NCBI RefSeq assembly: GCF_020215665.1
Contig: NZ_CP084061.1
Location: 2,822,001 to 2,886,000, forward strand
Direction: 5' to 3'
DNA: 64,000 nucleotides
Source of the DNA: Blautia parvula
Lineage (GTDB): Bacteria > Bacillota > Clostridia > Lachnospirales > Lachnospiraceae
The position numbers and the translations under genes were made by a program. Each line of letters starts with the position of its first letter. Positions within the stretch are counted from its first letter, which is position 1. Shown here one piece after another: positions 1 to 7,911 of the stretch. Below the pieces are notes generated by a model that was not told the DNA's origin, ran no database searches, and was given only the letters and a program-made list of their open reading frames with translations.

Positions 1-931
1 GCATTCCCGCAAAAATCTGGTTTGAAAATCCCAGCAGCAGCGCAAAGGAAAATACAATACTCCCCATGAATATCTTCCCGGCGATTCCTGTTCTTTTGTT
101 TGATTTTTTATAATTCATTATAGCGATCACTCTCCTCTTCAGACTTCCTGCTGACAACTGGGATGTCATCCGGCTGAGACGGCAGTACAGGCCCGCAAAA
201 GCCACAAGTGTGCCTGCATAGGCTGCCCTTCCGTCCTCTCCTATGCGCCGAAGCACCTCCTCGTCACAGGATAATTCCACTTCTCTAAGAAACGTAAAAT
301 AAAAAAACCACAGATACGGATGCTGCCAATAGGCACATAAAAGAAAAAGCGCCAGGAATTTCCACAGGTTGTCCCTTCTCTTGGCATGGATGAATTCATG
401 CAAAACAATCTGTGTATATTTTTCCTCCTCCTCATCCTTCAGATAAGAGGGAATCAGTATTTTGGGCATGAAAAATCCCCAGGTCACCGGCGCACTTATG
501 CGGTCACTCAGCAGAATCCTTCTTCTGTCCAGGCCCAGTTCTTCAAAACTCAGCTCCCGTGCGGCCTCTCCCGGCACCGGAACAGCCTCTCTTAAAATAC
601 TGCTCTCACGGCAGTAGCGGATAAACAGTATAAAAAATATCGCACAGCCCACAGCGAATGCGGCCGCCATTCCCCACTTTACAAAGTGATAACTCTCTGC
701 CACTTTCTGCGGAGACATCCTGGAAACGATTCCCATGGTCTGTGTTGAAACAGCACGCACCGGATATCTCTCCACTGCAAGCATCAAAGGCAGTGCCAGG
801 ATACCGATGCAGATGAAGATCCGGTCCATCCTGTACTTATCGCTGCTTCCGAACTTTTTTGAAGCCAGACGGAAAATGCTGAAGACAAGGCACATTACCG
901 CAAGAACCACATTGATCTTTATAAATACCAT
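1..931 (-). CDS. BlaR1/MecR1-like M56 membrane metallopeptidase, partial (C-terminus beyond window)
   Basis: I translated the minus strand from ATG at 931. The frame stays open to base 1, so at least 310 residues are present and the C-terminus is cut by the window edge. The protein has several hydrophobic segments. A gluzincin motif HEFIH lies at residues 178-182, followed about 35 residues later by a conserved EVELSCDEEV stretch that would supply the third zinc ligand. This layout is that of the M56 family (BlaR1/MecR1), membrane proteases that sense a signal and cleave the partner repressor. The start has a GGAGG-type ribosome site inside the end of the upstream blaI-like gene, with a 1-base gap, so the two are translationally coupled. 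Whether a sensor domain follows cannot be seen, and the inducer is unknown. Confidence 0.9.
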   Translation of the reverse strand, partial: MVFIKINVVLAVMCLVFSIFRLASKKFGSSDKYRMDRIFICIGILALPLMLAVERYPVRAVSTQTMGIVSRMSPQKVAESYHFVKWGMAAAFAVGCAIFFILFIRYCRESSILREAVPVPGEAARELSFEELGLDRRRILLSDRISAPVTWGFFMPKILIPSYLKDEEEEKYTQIVLHEFIHAKRRDNLWKFLALFLLCAYWQHPYLWFFYFTFLREVELSCDEEVLRRIGEDGRAAYAGTLVAFAGLYCRLSRMTSQLSAGSLKRRVIAIMNYKKSNKRTGIAGKIFMGSIVFSFALLLGFSNQIFAGM

Positions 932-932
932 G

Positions 933-1289
933 CTACCTCCGCTTCCTTTGAATCAGCGATTCAATCTCCTCCAGGTCTTCCTTCGTCAAATCCTGCTCCG
1001 CGAAGAACGCTGAGATAAAATTTTTCTTGGAACCTTTAAAGGTCCTGGAGATCAATTCGTTCACTTCATAGGATTCAAATTCATGCCTGTCGATCAGGGG
1101 CCTGCACCGAAATCCCGGCTCTGACCGCTGAACGGCTCCTTTTTCTATACATTTCTTGATAACTGTGTAAGTTGTATTCTTGTTCCAGCCGACTCTCTCA
1201 CTCAGCACTTCAACGACTCTTTTTGCCGGTATCTCACCTTCTTCCCACAGGACTTCCATTACTTTCTGTTCTGATTCAAATAATTTCAT
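933..1289 (-). CDS. BlaI/MecI-family transcriptional repressor
   Basis: A 118-residue winged-helix protein of normal BlaI length. It begins MKLFESEQKVMEVLW, the typical N-terminus, and the recognition helix region reads WNKNTTYTVIKKC. The C-terminal half is helical and should dimerise. I chose the ATG at 1289 over the one at 1295 because the AAGGAG-type site at about 1298-1303 is 8 bases from 1289 but only 2 from 1295. In the family, the M56 partner inactivates this repressor by proteolysis. The gene is first in a two-gene operon with the M56 gene and sits under two palindromes that overlap its promoter, so autoregulation is likely. No beta-lactamase gene is adjacent on the visible side. Confidence 0.92.
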   Translation of the reverse strand: MKLFESEQKVMEVLWEEGEIPAKRVVEVLSERVGWNKNTTYTVIKKCIEKGAVQRSEPGFRCRPLIDRHEFESYEVNELISRTFKGSKKNFISAFFAEQDLTKEDLEEIESLIQRKRR

Positions 1290-1305
1290 AAGCATAACTC
1301 CTTTG

Positions 1306-1357
1306 GACTATTGCAATCGTCTACATATAGACTATTACAATAGTCCGTATTTGTCAA
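1306..1357 (-). promoter_or_regulatory. blaI-like promoter with two palindromic operators
   Basis: On the minus strand, TTGACA (1352-1357) and TAGTCT (1329-1334) are 17 bases apart. GACTATTACAATAGTC (1330-1345) is a perfect 7+2+7 palindrome lying between and over these boxes. A second, imperfect copy, GACTATTGCAATCGTC, lies at 1306-1321, 24 bases away centre to centre, just downstream of the -10. Such paired dyads over the promoter are the usual BlaI/MecI arrangement. Confidence 0.8.
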
Positions 1358-1366
1358 TGGTTTCTT

Positions 1367-2356
1367 TTAATCTTTTTTCTCTTCTATGATATCCAGCAGG
1401 ATTTCTTCCCACACGCCTCTGTTTTCCCGGAGGATTCTCCGGTAGGCAGACTGCGGCAGGGGAGAATCCGCTCTGCCGATCTCTATAGTTAGACTGGGAA
1501 TCCCCATCTTAAGCAGCGCCCAGTCCTTGTATCCCGCCGGGTCCAGTTCTTCATAATTGCCGTCCGGTTCATAGCCTGTGACAGCGGCAATGCGTTTTGC
1601 AAAGGTCTGGGTCCTTGATGCCAGCTCTCCCTGCTGTCCAAATGCCCAGTATATGACACCGCCGGAGGAGTGATAGCTGACTGTGCGGCAGAACAGTTCC
1701 TTTTTTGTAAGATTTACCAGTGCCTGCGCCTCTTTGGTGCTCTCCGGCGCAGTTCCCTTGTATTTTTCTCTGGAAGGCCTGCCGATCCCATCCACATACT
1801 CTTCCCACAGGGCATCAAAGTTCCGGTTCACATCCACGCCCTCCGCATTGGACTTCCAGCGGCGGAAATAAGATTTCCAGGGCATTCTGGCGCCGTCCTC
1901 GTCCGCAATCTCCCACACCTGTTCCCGGATTCCGGGAGACCGCATACCCTCGGCTCCGAACTGGCTCACTGTCACACCGTCCGGATTCGCCATGGGGATA
2001 ATATGCAGAGCTCGGTCTCTCAGCAGCTCGCTGTAAGAGTATCCCTTGTAAGTTCTGTCCTCATGAAGCAGATTCTCCACAAATTCCCCCAGCTGTTCCA
2101 TGACAAGCTGAGTGGTCATATATTCTCTTCCATGGATTCCCGCAAAGATCAGAACCTTGTCAGCCGCGTTTTCATCCCCCATACGCACGTGATATAGTTT
2201 CCTGCCGTCCACCGTATCACCAACTGTTTGAACTTCCATAATTCCTTTGAAAATTTTGGAAAATATGTGCAAATCATTCTCCATTTCTCGGTAAGTGTAG
2301 CCTGAAAATTGGACAAATTGTCGATTTTCTCTTTGATTTCGGGCATTTATGCACAT
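1367..2356 (-). CDS. M14-family zinc carboxypeptidase
   Basis: A 329-residue cytoplasmic-looking protein with no signal peptide. The M14 motifs are in order: HGRE with zinc ligands His75 and Glu78, NPDGV, the third ligand in SYHSSGG (His229), and the catalytic Glu in LTIEIG (about Glu292). Bacterial members of this group trim peptides, often gamma-D-glutamyl-diamino-acid peptides from peptidoglycan. That specificity is an inference here. An upstream in-frame TTG at 2371 exists, but ATG at 2356 has a GAGG site 9 bases ahead and fits the family N-terminus. The gene is divergent from the HAD gene and seems monocistronic. Confidence 0.85.
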   Translation of the reverse strand: MCINARNQRENRQFVQFSGYTYREMENDLHIFSKIFKGIMEVQTVGDTVDGRKLYHVRMGDENAADKVLIFAGIHGREYMTTQLVMEQLGEFVENLLHEDRTYKGYSYSELLRDRALHIIPMANPDGVTVSQFGAEGMRSPGIREQVWEIADEDGARMPWKSYFRRWKSNAEGVDVNRNFDALWEEYVDGIGRPSREKYKGTAPESTKEAQALVNLTKKELFCRTVSYHSSGGVIYWAFGQQGELASRTQTFAKRIAAVTGYEPDGNYEELDPAGYKDWALLKMGIPSLTIEIGRADSPLPQSAYRRILRENRGVWEEILLDIIEEKKD

Positions 2357-2384
2357 TGACGGATACCTCAAAACTCATTATAAT
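2356..2384 (+). promoter_or_regulatory. Sigma-A promoter of the HAD gene
   Basis: TTGACG (2356-2361) and TATAAT (2379-2384) are separated by 17 bases, about 30 bases upstream of the GTG start at 2416. The -35 overlaps the first codon of the divergent M14 gene. The -10 lies in the palindrome ATTATAAT, which could also serve the opposite strand. Confidence 0.7.
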
Positions 2385-2415
2385 TAAAGATATTCTATGG
2401 GAGGGAGAATAAGAA

Positions 2416-3246
2416 GTGAAGAAGCTGAAACAAATTGCTGCACTGGTTGGAGCCGTACTGCTGCTTGGCATGTACGTCCTGGCTTTTATTTTTTCTCTTT
2501 CGCACAGCCCAAATGCCGGTAATATGCTGCTGGCCGCAATCTACTGCACGGTACTTGTTCCCGTGTTTTTGTATGCCTGCCTGCTCGTATACCGCTACAC
2601 AAGGCAGAAAAACGGTATTCCCAGGATAGATGCCAATTCCTCTGTGGATACCTTTATCTTTGACCTTGGAAATGTGCTGGTCCGTTATGACTGGAAATCA
2701 TTTTTAAAAAGCATGAAGTACAGTGGGGAAACAATTCAGGCTGTGGGCGATGCTGTGTTTGACAGCCCTGACTGGGTGGATGCTGACCGTGGTGTGCGGA
2801 ATGAAGAGGAAATTCTCCAGGCCTTTATTGATAATGACCCGGAATACGAAAAAGAAATACGCGAGACATTTGCCAAAATGAGCGGTGTCATACATACCTA
2901 CTCTTACACAGTTGACTGGCTGAAATATCTGAAAAAAAGAGGGTACAAAATTTATTACCTGTCCAACTTTTCACAGCCGCTCTATGAACGCTGCAGGGAG
3001 GAAATGGCCTTTCTGGATCTGATGGACGGCGGCTACATGTCCTGGCAGGTAAAAATGCTGAAGCCGGAACCTGAATTCTATCAGAAACTGCTGAAAGATT
3101 TTCATATTAAACCTGAAAAAGCTGTATTTATTGACGATGTCCTGGAAAATGTGGCGGAAGCCCGCTCCCAGGGAATTAATGCTGTCCATTTTAAAGGTCG
3201 GAAAGAGACAATCCAAAAATTATTGGAAGAATACGATGTGCAGTAA
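2416..3246 (+). CDS. Membrane-anchored HAD-superfamily hydrolase
   Basis: 276 residues from a GTG start with a GGGAGGG ribosome site. The N-terminus carries two hydrophobic segments (about residues 7-28 and 36-60). A soluble HAD subfamily IA domain follows from about residue 76. HAD motif I reads FDLGNVLV (catalytic Asp near 81), the motif III lysine is in KMLKPEPEF, and motif IV is FIDDVLENV. The DLGN form resembles YihX-type sugar-phosphate phosphatases. Small-molecule phosphatase activity at the inner face of the membrane is the simplest reading. HAD phosphatases of this type are normally soluble, so the two-helix anchor is unusual. Substrate unknown. Confidence 0.85.
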   Translation: MKKLKQIAALVGAVLLLGMYVLAFIFSLSHSPNAGNMLLAAIYCTVLVPVFLYACLLVYRYTRQKNGIPRIDANSSVDTFIFDLGNVLVRYDWKSFLKSMKYSGETIQAVGDAVFDSPDWVDADRGVRNEEEILQAFIDNDPEYEKEIRETFAKMSGVIHTYSYTVDWLKYLKKRGYKIYYLSNFSQPLYERCREEMAFLDLMDGGYMSWQVKMLKPEPEFYQKLLKDFHIKPEKAVFIDDVLENVAEARSQGINAVHFKGRKETIQKLLEEYDVQ

Positions 3247-3262
3247 AAATAAGTGCACCCAA

Positions 3263-3308
3263 AATAAGACAACGCTCCATTATAAAACCAATGGAGCGTT
3301 GTCTTATT
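3263..3308. terminator. Bidirectional intrinsic terminator (HAD / purA)
   Basis: A perfect 19-bp stem with arms at 3263-3281 and 3290-3308 and an 8-base loop. T-rich sequence follows on the plus strand (GTTTTATTT), and TTATTTT follows on the minus strand. It separates the convergent HAD and purA genes. Confidence 0.9.
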
Positions 3309-3311
3309 GTT

Positions 3312-4595
3312 TTATTTATTGCGGTAGATAATATCCTCACGGCTCGGACCATTGGAAACCATGGTGATGGGGAAGCCGATCTTCTCTTCCACAAATTCAA
3401 TATATCTGCGGCAGTTTACGGGAAGGTCATCGTAGTTTTTGATGCCGCGGATGTCACAGTTCCAGCCCGGAAGCGTCTCCAGAACCGGTTTTGCCTTTTC
3501 CAGCCTGCCGGTTGTGGGGAATTCTGTTGTAATCTCACCGTCAATATCGTATGCCACGCACACCGGAATCTCCTCCAGATATCCAAGTACATCCAGGACC
3601 GTGAAAGCTACATCCGTAGTTCCCTGCATACGGCAGCCGTATTTAGATGCCACACAGTCAAACCATCCCATACGTCTCGGGCGTCCTGTGGTAGCGCCGA
3701 ACTCTCCGCCGTCTCCGCCGCGTCTTCTCAATTCATCTGCCTCATCGCCGAAGATTTCAGATACAAATGCGCCTGCGCCTACTGCACTGGAGTATGCCTT
3801 GCAGACTGTGATGATCTTTTTGATCTCATATGGCGGAATCCCTGCACCAACTGCACCGTAGGCAGCCAGTGTGGAGGAAGAGGTTACCATGGGATAGATA
3901 CCGTGATCCGGATCTTTCAGGGAACCTAACTGTCCTTCCAGAAGCACTTCCTTACCTTCTTTCAGAGCGTTCCACAGATACAGAGAAACGTCACACACAT
4001 AAGGAGCGATCATCTCTTTATATTCCGCCAGCTCTTTCATGATGTCATCCGGGTTCAGAAGCGGTTTGTGGTATAAATGCTCCAAAGTCACATTCTTTGT
4101 CTCGCATACACGCTCCACTTTATCTCTCAGTGCCGCGTCATCATCGAAAAGCTCGCTGACCTGGAAACCGATCTTTGCATATTTATCAGAATAAAACGGT
4201 GCGATTCCAGACTTGGTGGAACCAAAAGATTTTCCTGCCAGGCGCTCTTCTTCATACTCATCAAATTTGATATGATAGGACATTACCATCTGCGCACGGT
4301 CAGAGACTTTGATCTTCGGTGCTGGTACACCCTTGTCCACAATAGACTGAATCTCTTTAAACAGTACCGGGATATTAAGCGCAACACCGTTTCCGATGAC
4401 ACTGGTTGTGTGGTCGTAGAACACACCGGACGGAAGAGTATGGAGCGCAAATTTTCCGTAATTGTTTACAATTGTGTGGCCCGCATTGGCACCGCCCTGG
4501 AATCTTACGATGATATCGGATTCCTGTGCGAGCATGTCAGTGATTTTGCCCTTACCTTCATCTCCCCAGTTAGCCCCTACTACTGCTTTTACCAT
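3312..4595 (-). CDS. purA: Adenylosuccinate synthetase
   Basis: 427 residues, the normal length. The N-terminal GTP-binding loop GDEGKGK is at residues 11-17, followed by the GGANAGHTI segment with the catalytic His. GSTKSGIAP (IMP site) and the TTGRPRRMGWFDC block are also present. The enzyme converts IMP and aspartate, with GTP, to adenylosuccinate, the first committed step to AMP. Its partner purB lies about 5 kb away rather than adjacent. The start has an AGGAGG-type site just upstream. It appears to be transcribed alone. Confidence 0.98.
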   Translation of the reverse strand: MVKAVVGANWGDEGKGKITDMLAQESDIIVRFQGGANAGHTIVNNYGKFALHTLPSGVFYDHTTSVIGNGVALNIPVLFKEIQSIVDKGVPAPKIKVSDRAQMVMSYHIKFDEYEEERLAGKSFGSTKSGIAPFYSDKYAKIGFQVSELFDDDAALRDKVERVCETKNVTLEHLYHKPLLNPDDIMKELAEYKEMIAPYVCDVSLYLWNALKEGKEVLLEGQLGSLKDPDHGIYPMVTSSSTLAAYGAVGAGIPPYEIKKIITVCKAYSSAVGAGAFVSEIFGDEADELRRRGGDGGEFGATTGRPRRMGWFDCVASKYGCRMQGTTDVAFTVLDVLGYLEEIPVCVAYDIDGEITTEFPTTGRLEKAKPVLETLPGWNCDIRGIKNYDDLPVNCRRYIEFVEEKIGFPITMVSNGPSREDIIYRNK

Positions 4596-4631
4596 TTTTC
4601 ATTCCTCCTAATGAACTTTTTGTACCCATGT

Positions 4632-4660
4632 ATCATACTACATTTCTTTTAAGAAATAAA
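4632..4660 (-). promoter_or_regulatory. Putative purA promoter with palindrome in the spacer
   Basis: On the minus strand TATGAT (4632-4637) lies 17 bases from TTTATT (4655-4660, a weak -35). Between them ATTTCTTTTAAGAAAT (4642-4657) is a perfect 7+2+7 dyad, suggestive of an operator. No regulator is assigned. Confidence 0.45.
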
Positions 4661-4708
4661 GTTCTAATTTGTAAATTCGGACGAAAAATTGCGGATTTTC
4701 ATGGGAAA

Positions 4709-4796
4709 GGAGCCGTTTTCCCCGCGTTTTGGCGGCTTAAAACGGCTCCTGCATCCGGGCAGAATAAAAATTCCGATTCTCATTCTGCCGTTTTTT
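4709..4796. terminator. Two hairpins downstream of the DUF4179 gene
   Basis: An 8-bp stem (4758-4765 / 4782-4789) is followed on the plus strand by six Ts (4791-4796). An 11-bp stem, GGAGCCGTTTT / AAAACGGCTCC (4709-4719 / 4739-4749), lies next to it. They probably stop minus-strand transcripts of the sigma/anti-sigma operon before the purA promoter. The T-run, however, is better placed for plus-strand termination, so direction is uncertain. Nothing else is visible in 4596-4807 besides the purA promoter. Confidence 0.45.
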
Positions 4797-4807
4797 ATCA
4801 AAAACTG

Positions 4808-6190
4808 TTAGTCAAAATGCACTTCTGCGGCAAATTTTGCCCTTTCATCCATCAATGCCTTGAATCCATCCTCATTTCTGGACCCCTTCAGCTCATCCAT
4901 ATATTCATCATAATCGCATAAATAAACATAGACGGTAGATGTGTCATGGTTTTTCACGGATACGGTATTTACACTTCCCCCTGTGACATCCATAACTTTG
5001 CCCTGGGCATCCAGGATCACCGGGAAATAATCTGCTCTTTTCGTTTTATCATCATATGACTCATTGACTGTGATCTCAAATGGAGTTTTGACAACAGATG
5101 CAATGCCTGCGCCATCCTCATTCATCTCATTCACTTCGGCAGTCTGTGTTCTGGAGTAGTCTGCGTTGATATCAAGCTCAAACTGCCAGGAGCCGTCCAT
5201 CCACCAGTTTTCATGGCTGTTGGGGAAGCTGTCCCAGCCGCCTTCGTCTTCCGCTTCTGTCATGACCCGATTCCACTCTTCATCGGACATGGCTTCCAGT
5301 TCCTCCGCCGTGTACCCTGTACTGAAGGTATCGGGATCAGCCAAATCCCCTATGATCTGGCTGATGTCCAGATTCAGGGTGAACTGTTCCGGTACCTCTA
5401 TTTTGGTGCTGTACTGATCCAGTACTTCCGCGTCAACTATAAATTCTTCCCCGTTTGCCTCAGCCTCTGCCTGCTTTGCCTGCAGCCCGCTGTCGTCTGT
5501 ATTCTTCATGTTCAGGTCTATACGCATAACCCCTGTGTAGGTATTTTTATCCAGAAACTCGCCTTCCAGATAGACAAGATCATTCTGTTCCTGAGGATTG
5601 AAGCTGTAATTTTCCTTCGTTTTCACACTGATCGATGGCTGTCCGTTCCCATCCAGACGGGTATCCTGAAATGGCTCTTCTGATTCTATGATAAGGGAAA
5701 GGTACAGGGCCGAGCCGCTGCAATAACTCTCAGACATGGTAACTGTAGTGCCGCCAACCGTTTGACGGAAGGCTCCCGCACCGGTATTTCCCTCATCGCC
5801 GCTGTCCTGCCCGCCGCTTTCCCGGTTTTGTGCTGCTTCCTTATCCAGTGGTTCTGCATAATCCTTGTAATCTTCCCCAAAAGAAAGCTGTCCTTCCATG
5901 CGCTCAAATATGTGCCCGATCAGCGGCAGATTGGAAGCCCATACCGGATTCTGATAGCAGGCTCCGATAAAGACTGCCATAGCGGCTGCGGCGGCTGTAC
6001 AACCCACAACTGCTTTCTTCAGATGTCTGCCCCTGCGCTTTGTCTTCCTGTTCATTCGGATGATCTCGGCACCTGCCGGTGCCTTCTCCCCTGCTTTTTT
6101 CTCTATCAGTTTCAAACTCTCCTCAAATCTGTCATGAAATTCCTTTGAAGGTACCGGTGCCCCGTCTTTCCATTTTCCCTGTTCTAACAT
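4808..6190 (-). CDS. DUF4179-type anti-sigma factor, membrane-anchored
   Basis: 460 residues. The N-terminal ~65 residues are charged and cytoplasmic, matching the sigma-binding part of such proteins. One transmembrane helix follows at about 66-85 (AVVGCTAAAAAMAVFIGA). The segment after it, NPVWASNLPLIGHIFERM, is the hallmark entry into the DUF4179 extracytoplasmic domain. The start overlaps the sigma gene stop by 7 bases, so the pair is translationally coupled. In this family the protein sequesters its ECF sigma factor until an envelope signal arrives. A CxxC/HxxxCxxC zinc site is not seen. Signal unknown. Confidence 0.85.
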   Translation of the reverse strand: MLEQGKWKDGAPVPSKEFHDRFEESLKLIEKKAGEKAPAGAEIIRMNRKTKRRGRHLKKAVVGCTAAAAAMAVFIGACYQNPVWASNLPLIGHIFERMEGQLSFGEDYKDYAEPLDKEAAQNRESGGQDSGDEGNTGAGAFRQTVGGTTVTMSESYCSGSALYLSLIIESEEPFQDTRLDGNGQPSISVKTKENYSFNPQEQNDLVYLEGEFLDKNTYTGVMRIDLNMKNTDDSGLQAKQAEAEANGEEFIVDAEVLDQYSTKIEVPEQFTLNLDISQIIGDLADPDTFSTGYTAEELEAMSDEEWNRVMTEAEDEGGWDSFPNSHENWWMDGSWQFELDINADYSRTQTAEVNEMNEDGAGIASVVKTPFEITVNESYDDKTKRADYFPVILDAQGKVMDVTGGSVNTVSVKNHDTSTVYVYLCDYDEYMDELKGSRNEDGFKALMDERAKFAAEVHFD

Positions 6191-6666
6191 AATGCTTCCT
6201 CCTTATCACCAAGACTTTTTCTAAGCTGATTTCTTCCCCTGTAAAGCCGTGTTTTCACTGTATTTTCCCTGGTCTCCAGCATCTCCGCGATCTCCGCAAT
6301 GGAGAAACCTTCTATATAAAATAAGGTAACCGCAATGCGGAGGTCCTCCGGCAGATCATCTATGGCTGCATAGAGGTCTGTATACAGCTTGTCCTCCTTC
6401 CCCGGTGCGTTCTCCACATACTCCTCGTAGGGAACCAGACGTTTACTTCTGCGTTTCATTTGGTAGCACTCATGGATAAGAATGCGTATCAGCCATGTTT
6501 TAAAGTATTTTTTTTCCTTCAGGGTATCTAATTTTTCAAAAGCCTTCAAAAGCGCTTCCTGTACCGCATCCGCACTGTCCGCATCATTCCTTAAAATGGA
6601 CATTGCAACATGGTACAGGGTAGCTTCTGCGTCCCTGACGGCCTGTATAAATTCCTGCTGCTGCAT
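6184..6666 (-). CDS. ECF RNA polymerase sigma factor
   Basis: 160 residues with sigma-70 region 2 (about 10-75, including ADAVQEALLKAFEKL and FKTWLIRILIHECY) and region 4 (about 100-152, LPEDLRIAVTLFYIEGFSIAEIAEMLE). A strong AAGGAGGAG site precedes the ATG at 6666. It is first in an operon with the DUF4179 anti-sigma factor, the usual arrangement for a stress-responsive ECF unit. A GAACC/GTATC-type promoter upstream suggests that it reads its own promoter. Confidence 0.95.
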   Translation of the reverse strand: MQQQEFIQAVRDAEATLYHVAMSILRNDADSADAVQEALLKAFEKLDTLKEKKYFKTWLIRILIHECYQMKRRSKRLVPYEEYVENAPGKEDKLYTDLYAAIDDLPEDLRIAVTLFYIEGFSIAEIAEMLETRENTVKTRLYRGRNQLRKSLGDKEEALC

Positions 6667-6708
6667 GGGCTCCTCCTTTTTCTGTTTTATCTCTTTTGTT
6701 ATCTATTA

Positions 6709-6733
6709 GATACCCGGGGTGATAAAAAGGTTC
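6709..6733 (-). promoter_or_regulatory. Candidate ECF-type promoter of the sigma operon
   Basis: The minus strand reads GAACC (6729-6733), 15 bases, then GTATC (6709-6713). The -10 lies in the dyad TATCTATTAGATA (6700-6712). This resembles ECF -35 (AAC) and -10 (GTC-like) elements rather than sigma-A boxes, which fits autoregulation. Confidence 0.55.
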
Positions 6734-6793
6734 TGATAAAAATATTATAAATTGTTTGGGGGAAGGGCTGCAATATGAAAATCCACTTTTCTG

Positions 6794-6846
6794 TTTACTT
6801 CAGTGCCGGAACATGCTAAGATAATAAGCAAGTTAATAAGCAAGTT
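6794..6846 (+). promoter_or_regulatory. Promoter of the Fic gene with a tandem 12-bp repeat
   Basis: TTTACT (6794-6799) and TAAGAT (6817-6822) are 17 bases apart. Immediately after the -10, AATAAGCAAGTT occurs twice in perfect tandem (6823-6834 and 6835-6846). A ribosome site TTGGAGGTG follows, then the ATG at 6866. Transcription would start inside the repeat. Confidence 0.55.
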
Positions 6847-6865
6847 AATTTGGAGGTGAAAATAT

Positions 6866-7858
6866 ATGAACCGTTATCAACCGCCGTTTACCATTAATAA
6901 TACCATGCTGATATATGTCTCATCCATATCGGAAAAACTCGGCAGGATCAGTATGCTGCAGAAGATGGAATCCCGCCCCTATCTAAGGCGTAACAACAGA
7001 ATCAAGTCCATTCATTCTTCCCTGAAAATTGAGGCTAATTCCTTGTCACTTGGACAGGTCAGGGATGTGCTTGCCGGGCACATGGTTCTGGGTGAGCAAA
7101 AGGAAATTCAGGAAGTAAAAAACGCTTACGCTGCTTACGAAAAATTGCCTGAGATCAATCCATATAGTTTGAAAGACTTAAAAAAGCTGCATGGAGTCAT
7201 GACCCAATATACGGTAGATGAGTCCGGCGTATTCCGTAAAGGAGAAGAAGGTGTGTTTAATGGGGATAAATGTATTTTCATCGCACCTCCGGCAAGATTG
7301 GTACCGGGGCTTATGGAAGAATTGTTCGACTGGATGTCTCGAGAACAGGCATCCGTACACCCTCTTATCCTGTCCTCAGTCTTTCATTATGAATTTGTAT
7401 TCATTCACCCTTTTTCAGACGGAAACGGCAGGATGGCAAGGCTGTGGCATACGGCGATTCTTTCCAAATGGAAACCGATTTTTGAGTACATCCCGATTGA
7501 AAGTCAGATTGAAAAATTTCAGGATGGTTACTATCAGGCAATTGCCCAATGTCATTCAGAAGGGACTTCCAATATCTTCATTGAATTTATGCTCAAACAG
7601 ATTGATATGGTTCTTGATGATATCTCCAAACAGATATCGGATGATACAGAACAGATGACAGAATATGTAAAGAAGCTTTTGTCCGCAATGGAAATGGATA
7701 CTTCATATACAGCAACCTGCCTTATGAAGAAACTGGGATTAAAATCAAAGGAAACCTTTCGTAAAAATTACTTAAATCCGGCAATGGAACTTAATCTGGT
7801 CGAAATGACTGTACCGGAAAAACCAAGAAGCAGAAATCAAAGATATATTCGGAGATAA
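6866..7858 (+). CDS. Fic-domain AMP-transferase, class II (N-terminal inhibitory helix)
   Basis: 330 residues. The Fic core motif HPFSDGNGR lies at residues 181-189 with the catalytic His181 and the phosphate-binding Asn/Arg. Upstream, SSLKIEAN (51-58) matches the inhibitory (S/T)xxxE(G/N) helix with Glu56, so the enzyme should be self-inhibited. The C-terminal ~60 residues look like a winged-helix segment. Fic enzymes of this class attach AMP to hydroxyl side chains of proteins; the target is unknown. It is a lone gene with its own promoter and terminator, not next to an antitoxin gene. Base composition is slightly more AT-rich than the pur genes around it, compatible with past transfer. Confidence 0.9.
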   Translation: MNRYQPPFTINNTMLIYVSSISEKLGRISMLQKMESRPYLRRNNRIKSIHSSLKIEANSLSLGQVRDVLAGHMVLGEQKEIQEVKNAYAAYEKLPEINPYSLKDLKKLHGVMTQYTVDESGVFRKGEEGVFNGDKCIFIAPPARLVPGLMEELFDWMSREQASVHPLILSSVFHYEFVFIHPFSDGNGRMARLWHTAILSKWKPIFEYIPIESQIEKFQDGYYQAIAQCHSEGTSNIFIEFMLKQIDMVLDDISKQISDDTEQMTEYVKKLLSAMEMDTSYTATCLMKKLGLKSKETFRKNYLNPAMELNLVEMTVPEKPRSRNQRYIRR

Positions 7859-7865
7859 CAGAAAA

Positions 7866-7899
7866 AGGCAGCTATATTCCCAAAAGAATACAGCTGCCT
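7866..7899. terminator. Bidirectional terminator (Fic gene / nhaC)
   Basis: Arms AGGCAGCT (7866-7873) and AGCTGCCT (7892-7899) are extended by partial pairing inside. ATTTTTT follows within about 15 bases on the plus strand and TTTTTC directly on the minus strand. It lies between convergent genes. Confidence 0.75.
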
Positions 7900-7911
7900 C
7901 ATCCATATTTT

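Noticed and set aside
1-931. Suspicion that the M56 gene was broken, because only short frames are apparent at the window start
   Set aside because: Direct translation from 931 gives an uninterrupted frame with the HEFIH motif; it is simply cut by the window edge.
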